Origin: a halophilic archaeon J07HX64
Lineage (GTDB): Archaea; Halobacteriota; Halobacteria; Halobacteriales; Haloarculaceae
Direction: 5' to 3'
NCBI GenBank assembly: GCA_000416085.1
Contig: KE356579.1
Span: 830,485-857,093, forward strand
Length of the DNA stretch: 26,609 nucleotides
A program made the translations under genes and the position numbers. Below, piece by piece: positions 15,865-23,013 of this stretch. Under the pieces are notes generated by a model. That model was not told the DNA's origin, ran no database searches, and was given only the letters and a program-made list of their open reading frames with translations. Position 1 is the first letter of the stretch, and each line of letters begins with the position of its first letter.

Positions 15865-16695
15865 TCAGTACTGGCCCATCAGTCCTTTCCGGCGAGCGCG
15901 CCGCTGTGCGCGTGTGAACCAGTAGTAACCGGCGAGGAAGTAGACCGTGCTGGTCGCGACGAGCAGGCCGAGTTCGGCGGGGGCGAACTCCCACAGACGG
16001 ACACCGTCGTCCATCGCCCGCCGCAGCAGGTAGCTCCCGTGGCTGACCGGCAGGAGCTTCAACACCGGGACACTGCCGGCGGGTGCGGCGATCAGGCCGA
16101 CAAAGCCCCACTGCACGAGCTGGAACATGTTCTCGATGCGCTTGTACAGCAGCGCCAACCCGGCAAAGACGAGACCGACACCGCTGATAGATGCGATTGT
16201 CAACACACCCAGCGGCAGGACCGTCAGCGGGTCGACCGTGAGCCACTCGCCCGAGATGACCATCATCACCACCAGCAGCGCAAACGCCCAGAGGAAGCTG
16301 AACACGACGTTCACCACCATCTTCGTCAGCATGACGAACCCGAACCCGTTTGGTGAGGTGAACAGCCGTTCCAGTGTCCCCCACTGTGCCTCGCGGGTGA
16401 CGTTCCAGGACAGCCCGGAGAAGGCGACGATCGACAGCGTCCAGATGAACAGCCCGACGATGATACCGCCCAGCGAGTCGGTCAGCGACGCGCCGACGAC
16501 CGCCCCTCCGCCGAAGAATATCACAGCAAACAGCGCAACCAGTGTGAGGAATCTGGTTGCGGTGTTGAGCGGGTACCGCACCAGCAGGGTGAACTTCTTC
16601 CGGGCGATCACGGAGACGAGCGCGAGCCGCGAGGGGCGCCAGGTGGACTCCTCGCTCTCGGTCGCTCCGGTCGAGGGTTCGTCCGCGGTCGCCAT
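15865..16695 (-). CDS. ABC-2-type transporter permease
   Basis: A 276-residue membrane protein of the ABC-2 exporter class with six predicted membrane helices after a ~25-residue hydrophilic acidic N-terminus. The 'LFIWTLSIVAFSGLSWNVTREAQWGTLERLFTSPNGFGFVM' segment, with E-x-x-x-G-T-L-E-x-L, is the characteristic coupling helix that docks on the ATPase. 'ENMFQLVQWGFVGLIAAPAGSVPVLKLLPVSHG' is the conserved post-TM4 region. Its ATG overlaps the stop of the upstream ATPase gene by one base (TAATG on the minus strand), so the two are translationally coupled. Exported substrate unknown. Confidence 0.92.
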   Translation of the reverse strand: MATADEPSTGATESEESTWRPSRLALVSVIARKKFTLLVRYPLNTATRFLTLVALFAVIFFGGGAVVGASLTDSLGGIIVGLFIWTLSIVAFSGLSWNVTREAQWGTLERLFTSPNGFGFVMLTKMVVNVVFSFLWAFALLVVMMVISGEWLTVDPLTVLPLGVLTIASISGVGLVFAGLALLYKRIENMFQLVQWGFVGLIAAPAGSVPVLKLLPVSHGSYLLRRAMDDGVRLWEFAPAELGLLVATSTVYFLAGYYWFTRAQRRARRKGLMGQY

Positions 16696-17906
16696 TACTG
16701 CTCACCCCCCGGACTGCCGGCGGTCGATGTGGCTGTCGCCACTGTCTCCAGATCATCCTCGTCGGCTGTCTCCTCGTGAGTCCGCTCGTCCCCGGTGTGT
16801 GCCACGGATTCGGACGGCCGGCGGATGTCGGCTCCGTCGCCGGGTTCCGCTGTGCCGACACCCACGGCAGCGGTGTCAGCGGGGGTCGCGCCGTCCTCAC
16901 CGTCTATCAGTCGGAGGAACACCTCCTCCAGGTCGGGGTCGACCGACTCGACGTCGCGCAGCTCCTGACCGGTCTCGGAGAGCAGGTCCATCACGGCGTA
17001 CACTGTTGCGCTGTCGGTATCGAACCACTCGACGGTGACCTGGTCGCCGTCGGTCCGGCAGGTCGCGCCGAACTCGCGTTCGAGCCGCGCCCGTACCGAC
17101 CCGGGAACCGGTGCGTCGAGCACGACACGGTACGACTGGGTCTCGAACAGGTCTACCAGCGCGGCCGTGTCGTTGTCGGCGACCACCTCACCGTTGTTGA
17201 GGATTATCACCCGGTCGCTGACGGCCTCGATTATATCGAGGTTGTGGCTGGTCAGCACGATGGTGATCCCCTCCTCCTCTGCGAGTCGGCGCAGCTCTGC
17301 GTGCAGGTCCCGGGAGGTCTCGACATCGAGTCCGAGGGTCGGCTCGTCGAGGAAGATGACATCGACATCACGGGCGAGCGTACTCGCCAGTGAAACCTTT
17401 TGTTTCATACCCTTCGAGAGCTCGTTGACGGCAGTGTCGGCCCGGTCGGCCAGGTCGAGCCGTTCGAGCAACTCGTCGTGGCGCTCACGGAGCTCGGAGG
17501 GATACTGCCCGCCGAGTCCGGCGAAAAACTCCAGATTCTCCCGGACCGTGAGCCGCCAGTAGACGTTTCGGTCCCCCTCCAACATCGCACCAACGTGGCT
17601 GTGTGCCCGGTCCGGCTCCTCGTAGACGTCGACCCCACAGATGGAGACCGACCCGGCGTCGGGCAGAACGAGCCCCAGCATCGATTTTATTGTCGTGGTC
17701 TTTCCCGCACCGTTCGGCCCGAGTAACCCGACGATCGTCCCGGGCTCGACGCTGAACGAGACGCCGTCGACGGCAGTCACCGACTCCTCGCCGTCTCCGT
17801 AGTGCTTCTCCAACTGGTCGACCTCGATAACCGGGTCTCCGCTGCTGTCTGCTGTTCCTGTCTCCGTGCCTGCCTGGCGTCTCCAGGCTCGCCCGTTTGC
17901 ATACAC
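16695..17906 (-). CDS. ABC transporter ATP-binding protein with long C-terminal extension
   Basis: A 403-residue ATPase. Walker A GPNGAGKT is at 63-70, signature LSKGM at 163-167, Walker B VIFLDEP at 183-189 and switch H221. After the nucleotide-binding domain (~25-245) comes a ferredoxin-like accessory domain (~255-325, 'QSYRVVLDAPVPGSVRARLEREF') as in DrrA/CcmA-type exporters. The last ~70 residues are an acidic, low-complexity Ala/Thr/Glu/Gly tail absent from typical members. The frame opens with a GTG at 17906, ~27 nt after a TATA box (minus strand, 17931-17936). An ATG at 17902 sits in another frame and would encode an acidic start (MQTGEPGDARQ), so the true N-terminus is uncertain. Confidence 0.9.
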   Translation of the reverse strand: MYANGRAWRRQAGTETGTADSSGDPVIEVDQLEKHYGDGEESVTAVDGVSFSVEPGTIVGLLGPNGAGKTTTIKSMLGLVLPDAGSVSICGVDVYEEPDRAHSHVGAMLEGDRNVYWRLTVRENLEFFAGLGGQYPSELRERHDELLERLDLADRADTAVNELSKGMKQKVSLASTLARDVDVIFLDEPTLGLDVETSRDLHAELRRLAEEEGITIVLTSHNLDIIEAVSDRVIILNNGEVVADNDTAALVDLFETQSYRVVLDAPVPGSVRARLEREFGATCRTDGDQVTVEWFDTDSATVYAVMDLLSETGQELRDVESVDPDLEEVFLRLIDGEDGATPADTAAVGVGTAEPGDGADIRRPSESVAHTGDERTHEETADEDDLETVATATSTAGSPGGEQ

Positions 17907-17998
17907 TCAGACAAGACCTGCTCCCGGATAAGTATAATCTGAAGGACTTTTCTGTTCATCGGTTTACACGCTGTCGAGGCGAATGCTACAGGGTCGTT

Positions 17999-18143
17999 CG
18001 GAACTCTTCGAGTTCCGTGATGAACGTTGGACACCGTCCAACGAACCTGCGAGCGGGCGATGCCCGCGAGCAGCTGACGAGAGACGAAGTCTCTCGAACC
18101 ACTTGACCCCGAGGCGGTTCACCGAAAATTTGTTCACAAACCG
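17999..18143. ncRNA. Array of four perfect short hairpins, probable structured RNA or IS200/IS605-type element relic
   Basis: Between the divergent ABC and Hsp70 genes lie consecutive self-complementary units. CGGAACTC-TTC-GAGTTCCG is at 17999-18017 and CGTTGGAC-ACC-GTCCAACG at 18025-18043. GCGGGC-GAT-GCCCGC at 18053-18067 is flanked by tandem G-A/A-G mismatches and an outer CTGC/GCAG. CGAGAGAC-GAA-GTCTCTCG is at 18078-18096. All have 3-nt loops. A looser GAACC/GGTTC pair (18096-18120) and GTTCAC repeated at 18117 and 18132 follow. No protein reading is convincing. From memory, similar hairpin runs follow tnpB genes in haloarchaea, where they overlap the omega/guide RNA; no tnpB is present here. 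The strand of transcription is unknown. Confidence 0.6.
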
Positions 18144-18275
18144 TGAGAGGGGGTGACCGTCGACAGTCCCGCGTGGTCGGGCAATCGGAGAGCACTCGAC
18201 AGTCCTGACAGAACTGTCCGGATCGGTGGCGTCGGATATCAGCAGTTCCTCGCAGGGTCGCAGACAGACCGGGAG

Positions 18276-18283
18276 TTTATATT
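18276..18283 (+). promoter_or_regulatory. TATA box for the Hsp70 gene
   Basis: The stretch tttatatt is centred ~28 nt before the ATG at 18307, which supports a leaderless start there rather than an upstream codon in the same frame at 18226. Confidence 0.65.
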
Positions 18284-18306
18284 CGAACACGTACCAACAA
18301 GTCGGT

Positions 18307-20061
18307 ATGGCGGGTGAGAGGATACTGGGAATCGACCTCGGGACGACAAACAGCGCGACGGCGGTCGTCAGGGGGGGTGAGCCGGAGGTGATTCCGAGCG
18401 CGGAGGGCGACCGGACGACACCCTCGGTTGTTGCTCTCGACGACGGCCGCCGACTGGTCGGCCAGTCGGCGAAGAATCAGGCAGTCAAGAACTGCGAGAA
18501 CACCGTCCAGTCGATAAAACGCTCGATGGGCCGGGAGGGCGTGACCGTCGACCTGGAGGGCGAGTCCCACGCACCCGAGGAGATATCCGCGATGATACTC
18601 CGGAAGCTCAAACACGACGCCGAGGAGTATCTCGGGGAGTCCGTCGACAGGGCGACGATCACCGTGCCGGCGTATTTCACCGACAGACAGCGCCAGGCCA
18701 CAAAGGATGCGGGCGAGATTGCGGGGTTCGAGGTCGAGCGCATCGTGAACGAACCGACGGCGGCGGCGATGGCCTACGGTGTCGACGAGGAGATGCCGCC
18801 GGGCGAACAGCAGGTCGTGATGGTGTACGACCTCGGCGGGGGGACGTTCGACGTGTCGGTGCTGGAGGTTGCAGACGGGATGTTCGAGGTGGTGGCGACG
18901 AGCGGTGACAACGGGCTCGGTGGCGACGACTGGGACGCGGCGGTCATCAACTGGGCGGTCGAGCGGTTCGAGCACGAGCACGGTGTGGACCTGCACGAGG
19001 ACCGTGAGGCGATGCAGCGTCTGACCGAGGCCGCCGAGCGCGCGAAGATCGAACTCTCGTCACGGGTGGAGACAGAGCTGGGTGTGCCGTTTATTACGAC
19101 AACCACGGATGGGCCACAGGACCTGCGGTACAGTCTGACCCGGACCGAGTTCGAGGAGCTAACCGCCGACCTGGTCGAGCGGACAATCGGGCCGACAGAG
19201 CAGGCGATGGCAGACGCCGGTGTCACCCCATGGGAGATCGACGAGGTGTTGTTGACCGGCGGTTCCACCCGGATGCCGGCCGTCCGGCGGACCGTCGAGC
19301 GACTCGCGGGGACCGAGCCCAGACGCGATATCAACCCCGACGAGGCGGTCGCGCTCGGTGCGGCCGTCCAGGGTGGGGTTATCGCGGGCAGCGTGTCGGA
19401 TGTTGTCCTGGTGGACGTGACACCGCTCTCGCTGGGTGTGGAGGTCAGGGGTGGGCTGTTCGAGCGTGTCATACACCGGAACACGACAGTGCCGACCCGT
19501 GCCTCGAAGGATTTCACGACGGCGACCGACGGCCAGACCGAGGTGCAGATCCGTGTGTTTCAGGGCGAGCGCGAGCGCGCCGACCAGAACGAACTGCTGG
19601 CGGAGTTCCTGCTCAGCGGTATCCCGGCCGCGGAGGCCGGTGTCCCCCGCATCGAGGTGAACTTCGCGATCGACACGAACGGTATCGTCCAGGTGAGCGC
19701 CGAGGAGGTAAACACCGGCAGGTCAGAGGCCGTCACAATCGAGGGCGGGGTCGGACTCTCCGCGGAGGAGATAGCGGAGATGCGCGAGGAGGCACGCGCC
19801 AACGAGACGGCAGACAGGCGTCGGCGCCGGCGTATCGAGGCGCGAAATCGTGTGCACGACTCCGTCTCCCGGGCACAGCGTGTGCTGTCAGAACAGGATG
19901 ACCTCGACACCGAGGTTGTGACCGGTCTCGAACGGGTGCTTGAGGAGGCCGAGCGGGTGCTCGACGACGAGGACGCGTCGGTCGAGGCGTTGAACCGTGC
20001 ACACGACCGGTTCGAGGAGATCCTCTCCGAACTCGATGTGCCCGCCGTTGCCCCCGAATAA
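18307..20061 (+). CDS. Hsp70/DnaK family chaperone with shortened C-terminus
   Basis: A 584-residue Hsp70. The ATPase domain is complete: '[15 protein letters not shown]' (6-20), '[13 protein letters not shown]' (~145), '[14 protein letters not shown]' (~173) and 'GGSTRMPAV' (~320). The peptide-binding beta-sandwich is also present ('[14 protein letters not shown]', '[15 protein letters not shown]', '[19 protein letters not shown]'). The helical lid ends early at '[15 protein letters not shown]', without the Gly/Ala-rich and acidic tail of the main haloarchaeal DnaK, which is ~50 residues longer. No grpE or dnaJ is adjacent. It may be a second, specialised Hsp70 of the genome. Its placement next to the hairpin element and an ABC operon offers no functional clue. 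The gene symbol is withheld because it may not be the main dnaK. Confidence 0.92.
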   Translation: MAGERILGIDLGTTNSATAVVRGGEPEVIPSAEGDRTTPSVVALDDGRRLVGQSAKNQAVKNCENTVQSIKRSMGREGVTVDLEGESHAPEEISAMILRKLKHDAEEYLGESVDRATITVPAYFTDRQRQATKDAGEIAGFEVERIVNEPTAAAMAYGVDEEMPPGEQQVVMVYDLGGGTFDVSVLEVADGMFEVVATSGDNGLGGDDWDAAVINWAVERFEHEHGVDLHEDREAMQRLTEAAERAKIELSSRVETELGVPFITTTTDGPQDLRYSLTRTEFEELTADLVERTIGPTEQAMADAGVTPWEIDEVLLTGGSTRMPAVRRTVERLAGTEPRRDINPDEAVALGAAVQGGVIAGSVSDVVLVDVTPLSLGVEVRGGLFERVIHRNTTVPTRASKDFTTATDGQTEVQIRVFQGERERADQNELLAEFLLSGIPAAEAGVPRIEVNFAIDTNGIVQVSAEEVNTGRSEAVTIEGGVGLSAEEIAEMREEARANETADRRRRRRIEARNRVHDSVSRAQRVLSEQDDLDTEVVTGLERVLEEAERVLDDEDASVEALNRAHDRFEEILSELDVPAVAPE

Positions 20062-20222
20062 CCGCCCGACTGGCAGGACCGGACAGAGCATCTCACGCGC
20101 CGGGGCTCACCGAGAGGTTGTCTGTTCGCCGATGTCACACCCGGGTTGCGACTTGCCGTGTGCGCCCCTCCGGCGGTGTAAACGTGTCCCCCGAATCGTC
20201 CGGGAAACGAGTGCTGGTCCGG

Positions 20223-20261
20223 GTCAGGTGTGTCTCCCTGGGTGGTCGGGTGTGTCTCCAT
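20223..20261 (+). repeat. Pair of 17-bp direct repeats, 22-bp period, upstream of the MFS promoter
   Basis: gtcaggtgtgtctccct (20223-20239) and gtcgggtgtgtctccat (20245-20261) match at 15 of 17 positions, with an identical 11-bp core GGTGTGTCTCC. Their 22-bp period is two helical turns and the second copy ends ~10 bp before the TATA box. This is the layout of a tandem activator or repressor site. Confidence 0.6.
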
Positions 20262-20270
20262 ACCGCGCAA

Positions 20271-20278
20271 GCTTATAG
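20271..20278 (+). promoter_or_regulatory. TATA-like box for the MFS transcription unit
   Basis: gcttatag, with TTATAG at 20273-20278, predicts a transcript start near 20300-20303, i.e. at the ATG of the 9-codon leader reading frame. Confidence 0.5.
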
Positions 20279-20301
20279 ACCGTCGGGGTACAATTTCTAG
20301 T

Positions 20302-20331
20302 ATGTTATGGATAGGTGAGGACACTCGATGA
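20302..20331 (+). CDS. Possible 9-codon leader ORF overlapping the MFS start
   Basis: ATG at 20302 opens MLWIGEDTR and closes at TGA 20329-20331. That stop overlaps the MFS start codon in ATGA, the classic arrangement for translational coupling. The predicted transcript start coincides with this ATG, so the leader would be read leaderless. A purine-rich ggtgagg (20313-20319), inside it, sits 8 nt before the MFS ATG as a Shine-Dalgarno site. Whether it is translated is not known. Confidence 0.35.
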   Translation: MLWIGEDTR

Positions 20332-21710
20332 GACAGCTCTTTGGGGTGGACCGGCAGGTGCTGGCGCTTGCGCTCGCTCGAATGGCGGAGTCGGTCGGTA
20401 ACTCGTTTTTGATCGTCGTACTACCGCTTTTTATCAGAAGCGAGTTCGTCTCCGGTGCAACGTTTGGACTGACCGAGGTCGCAATCACCGGGATTGTGCT
20501 CGCACTGTTCGGTCTGGTCAACAGTCCGCTCCAGCCGTTCACCGGTCGGCTCTCCGACCGGGTCGGCCGACGAAAGATATTCGTGCTGACGGGGCTGGTG
20601 CTGATAGCCACCGCCGGCATCGCGTACGCGTTCGCAACAAAGTACTGGCATCTGGTCGGGTTGCGGGTGATTCAGGGGATCGCCGGCGCTCTCATTATCC
20701 CGACGACAGTCGCGCTGGTGAACGACCTCGCGTCCGACGACAACCGCGGCGGGAGTATGGGGACCTACAACACGTTCCGGCTGGTGGGGTTCGGTGTCGG
20801 GCCCATCGCCGGGGGTGCCGTCGTCGGAGCCGGTCCGTACTCGTTCGAACTAGGTGGACTCGCCGTCTCACTCTCGGGGTTCGACGCGGCGTTCTACTTT
20901 GCCGCCTCGACAGCTCTCGTGAGCTTTCTGCTCGTGTTTTTCACCATCCGTGACCCCGACATCGAGCCGGCGGAACCGGAGGACAGCTCCTCGGCTATCC
21001 GGGTGTTCGGCCGTGACGGCGACGGTCTGCTCGACCCCGTGTTCGCGCTCGGGGTGGTCTCGTTTTTCATGGCGCTCGGTATCGCCGTGTTCGCGACGCT
21101 CGGCGGACCGGTCAACGAGCGTCTCGGCCAGGGTGAACTGATGTTTGGGCTCCAGTTCGCGGCGTTCGTGCTGGCACAGATCCTCCTGCAGGCCCCGATC
21201 GGCCGGGCGACAGACTTCTACGGCCGCCGCCGGTTCATCCTCCTCGGGACGGTGTTGCTCGTCCCGACCACGCTCGCACAGGGGTTCGTGCTCAACTCGT
21301 GGCTGATGGTGTTCGCACGGTTCGCCCAGGGTGTCGCCGGTGCGATGGTGTTTGCACCCGCGCTCGCACTCGCCGGTGATCTCGCCTCGCCCGACGAGTC
21401 CGGATCGACACTGTCGGTCCTGACGATGGCGTTCGGGTTCGGCGTCGCCGCCGGCCCTTTGCTCTCGGGCTTTCTCGTTGCTTACGGGTTCGCCGTCCCG
21501 TTCATCTTCGCGGCCGCGCTCGCCGGTGTCGGTGCCGTTATCGTGGTGACACAGGTCGAGGAGGTGCTCGACCTCGGCGGACCCGACGACCCCAAGACCG
21601 GTGACGCCGGCACCGAACCGGAGAGCCTCGGCGGGGAGACGCCTGTCGATGCCGGGGAACGGGGTCTCGACGCGGATGCCGACGCCCGAACCGACGGTGG
21701 CAACGACTGA
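20328..21710 (+). CDS. Major facilitator superfamily transporter
   Basis: A 460-residue MFS protein with about 12 membrane helices. The loop 2-3 signature GRLSDRVGRRK is at 73-83 and its counterpart in the second half, GRATDFYGRRR, at ~291-301. 'RVIQGIAGALIIPTTVALVNDLAS' and 'RFAQGVAGAMVFAPALALAGDLAS' form the matching motif C-like helices that suggest a proton-coupled drug/metabolite efflux type (DHA family). The C-terminal ~45 residues are a hydrophilic acidic tail rich in Asp/Glu/Gly, probably cytoplasmic. The substrate cannot be told. The start has a ggtgagg site 8 nt upstream, and the promoter carries a direct-repeat pair, so this gene is probably regulated. Confidence 0.9.
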   Translation: MRQLFGVDRQVLALALARMAESVGNSFLIVVLPLFIRSEFVSGATFGLTEVAITGIVLALFGLVNSPLQPFTGRLSDRVGRRKIFVLTGLVLIATAGIAYAFATKYWHLVGLRVIQGIAGALIIPTTVALVNDLASDDNRGGSMGTYNTFRLVGFGVGPIAGGAVVGAGPYSFELGGLAVSLSGFDAAFYFAASTALVSFLLVFFTIRDPDIEPAEPEDSSSAIRVFGRDGDGLLDPVFALGVVSFFMALGIAVFATLGGPVNERLGQGELMFGLQFAAFVLAQILLQAPIGRATDFYGRRRFILLGTVLLVPTTLAQGFVLNSWLMVFARFAQGVAGAMVFAPALALAGDLASPDESGSTLSVLTMAFGFGVAAGPLLSGFLVAYGFAVPFIFAAALAGVGAVIVVTQVEEVLDLGGPDDPKTGDAGTEPESLGGETPVDAGERGLDADADARTDGGND

Positions 21711-21859
21711 GCAATCGCTCTCGACCGCGCATGATGACGGACTGAACCCGACCCTCTCGGTCTCTGCATCGGGCCGTCGTGCCCGGAGTCCGACACGAAC
21801 ACGGTACGGACGGTGCGACCGCCGCGCTCTCGTTTAGTATCTCCGCACGCACAGAAAGC

Positions 21860-21867
21860 ATATAAAT
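21860..21867 (+). promoter_or_regulatory. TATA box, with Shine-Dalgarno site, for the 48-aa gene
   Basis: catataaat is a strong TATA box in a 195-bp gap. tggagg (21891-21896) lies 9 nt before the ATG at 21906 and fits ribosome binding. Confidence 0.6.
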
Positions 21868-21905
21868 GTGTGTGGTATGTACTCTCATACTGGAGGCAAA
21901 CTCAG

Positions 21906-22052
21906 ATGACCGATCAGACACCCGATGTTGACGAGAAGACAGATAACAGATACTCAGCACTCGAGATCGGGGACGGGGACATCGTTATCTACGACCGCGA
22001 GGAGCCGAGTGCATGGCTCCAATCGGACCACACCGTCGAACTCGCGGTCTGA
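21906..22052 (+). CDS. Very small haloarchaeal protein (48 aa)
   Basis: MTDQTPDVDEKTDNRYSALEI... is a 48-residue acidic soluble protein. The core 'DIVIYDREEPSAWLQSDHTVEL' resembles a group of tiny proteins I recall being widespread in haloarchaea (possibly DUF7331); this is from memory and unverified. It has its own strong TATA box and a good Shine-Dalgarno site, so it is expressed as a stand-alone unit, most likely well. The single Trp next to 'QSD' is the most distinctive feature. The function is unknown. Confidence 0.72.
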   Translation: MTDQTPDVDEKTDNRYSALEIGDGDIVIYDREEPSAWLQSDHTVELAV

Positions 22053-22147
22053 CCGTCTTTTCGAGCGTTCACCACTCCCCACAGCTCTGTACCGGTGAGA
22101 CGCCTCTGAACGGTCCCGTTCGACACCAGCTCGGGTCGCTGTAACTC

Positions 22148-22621
22148 CTATGAGTGGTCGTCGAACCTGACAGGACCGTCGGTGTACGAGGCCTCGTCGT
22201 CGACGTACCGGAGAAACAGCGGGATGTACGGGAGCCAGGCGAGAGCGTAGGCGACGCCGATGAGTGTGTTTCGCGTGTCCACTGCCGCGACGACACCGTC
22301 TGCGACCCCGACCAGCAGTGTCAGACCCGCGAGTACGGCGACAGCGGGCCTGTCGAGCCAGTCGTACACCACACCGATGAGTGCCCCGACAAGATAACCG
22401 AGTGCGTACCGGCCGAGTGCCGCGCCTACGACGTACAGATAGAAGTACACCGAGACAGAACCCCCAGGGTCGAAACCGGTGAACCGGACCACCGCCTCCA
22501 GTCGGCCGACAAACTGCTCTTGGGTGTGGAGGAGACTCGCAACGACCAGCACCGCTGTCAACACCCCGACGAGACGACCGGCTCTCAATCCGGCCCTCGC
22601 CGGGTCTGCCCGTTCGGCCAT
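22148..22621 (-). CDS. Four-helix membrane protein of unknown function
   Basis: A 157-residue protein with hydrophobic segments at ~16-33, ~60-88 ('YFYLYVVGAALGRYALGYLVGALIGVVY', possibly one long or two short helices), ~93-112 and ~118-137. The C-terminus is acidic and cytoplasm-like ('RYVDDEASYTDGPVRFDDHS'). It may belong to the haloarchaeal TIGR04206-type membrane proteins, but I cannot confirm this. The ATG at 22621 lies 19 nt after the ybjQ-like gene's stop and has gaggtc just upstream, so the two are probably co-transcribed. No catalytic residues stand out. Confidence 0.75.
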   Translation of the reverse strand: MAERADPARAGLRAGRLVGVLTAVLVVASLLHTQEQFVGRLEAVVRFTGFDPGGSVSVYFYLYVVGAALGRYALGYLVGALIGVVYDWLDRPAVAVLAGLTLLVGVADGVVAAVDTRNTLIGVAYALAWLPYIPLFLRYVDDEASYTDGPVRFDDHS

Positions 22622-22640
22622 CGACCTCGATCTCGGGTCG

Positions 22641-22966
22641 CTACCGGGTCTCCTGTTGCAGTCGTACCGCGGTGCCGTACGCGATCACCTCCGCACCGCC
22701 GTCGATGACGGTAGAGGTCTCGAACCGGACGTTGACAACGCGTCGGCACCCAGACTCTCCGCATCCGAGACCATCCTGTCGAGCGCCTCGTCCCGGGCTT
22801 TCGACATCAACTCCGAGTACGCCTTCAGTTCGCCGCCGGTGAGGTTGCGGAGCGTCTGTGTGATATCACGACCGACGTTCCGTGCCTCGACTGTGTTTCC
22901 GCGGGCGACTCCGAGCGATTCGACTATCTCCGATTCGGGGACCGTATCTGTCGTAACAACGCGCAT
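22641..22966 (-). pseudogene. YbjQ/UPF0145 (DUF74) family gene with a 1-nt frameshift
   Basis: The first frame, from ATG 22966, reads 'MRVVTTDTVPESEIVESLGVARGNTVEARNVGRDI' and 'GGELKAYSELMSKARDEALDRMVSDAESLGADA'. This is the DUF74 heavy-metal-binding-like domain, which assembles as a pentamer in known bacterial structures. It then runs off frame near 22738-22743. The conserved end 'VNVRFETSTVIDGGAEVIAYGTAVRLQQETR' is present one frame over, to TAG 22641-22643. One extra base between 'gcg' and 'ttgtcaac' (minus strand) would restore a 108-residue protein of normal length. A TATA box on the minus strand (22989-22997) is 27 nt before the ATG, so the gene looks transcribed. Confidence 0.85.
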
Positions 22967-22988
22967 ACAACGGAGTTTGGCGTTGGTG

Positions 22989-22997
22989 TATTTAAAT
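22989..22997 (-). promoter_or_regulatory. TATA box for the ybjQ-like gene
   Basis: The minus-strand atttaaata is centred 27 nt before the ATG at 22966, squeezed into the 47-bp gap after the HMG-CoA synthase stop. Confidence 0.65.
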
Positions 22998-23013
22998 CCG
23001 AGGCGCTGTCTCA

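Noticed and set aside
17897..18106. Open frames through the hairpin array (three frames partly open, one ending HRKFVHKP)
   Set aside because: All frames are interrupted or rich in Arg/Ser with no acidic bias, and the perfect stems explain the sequence better as RNA structure.
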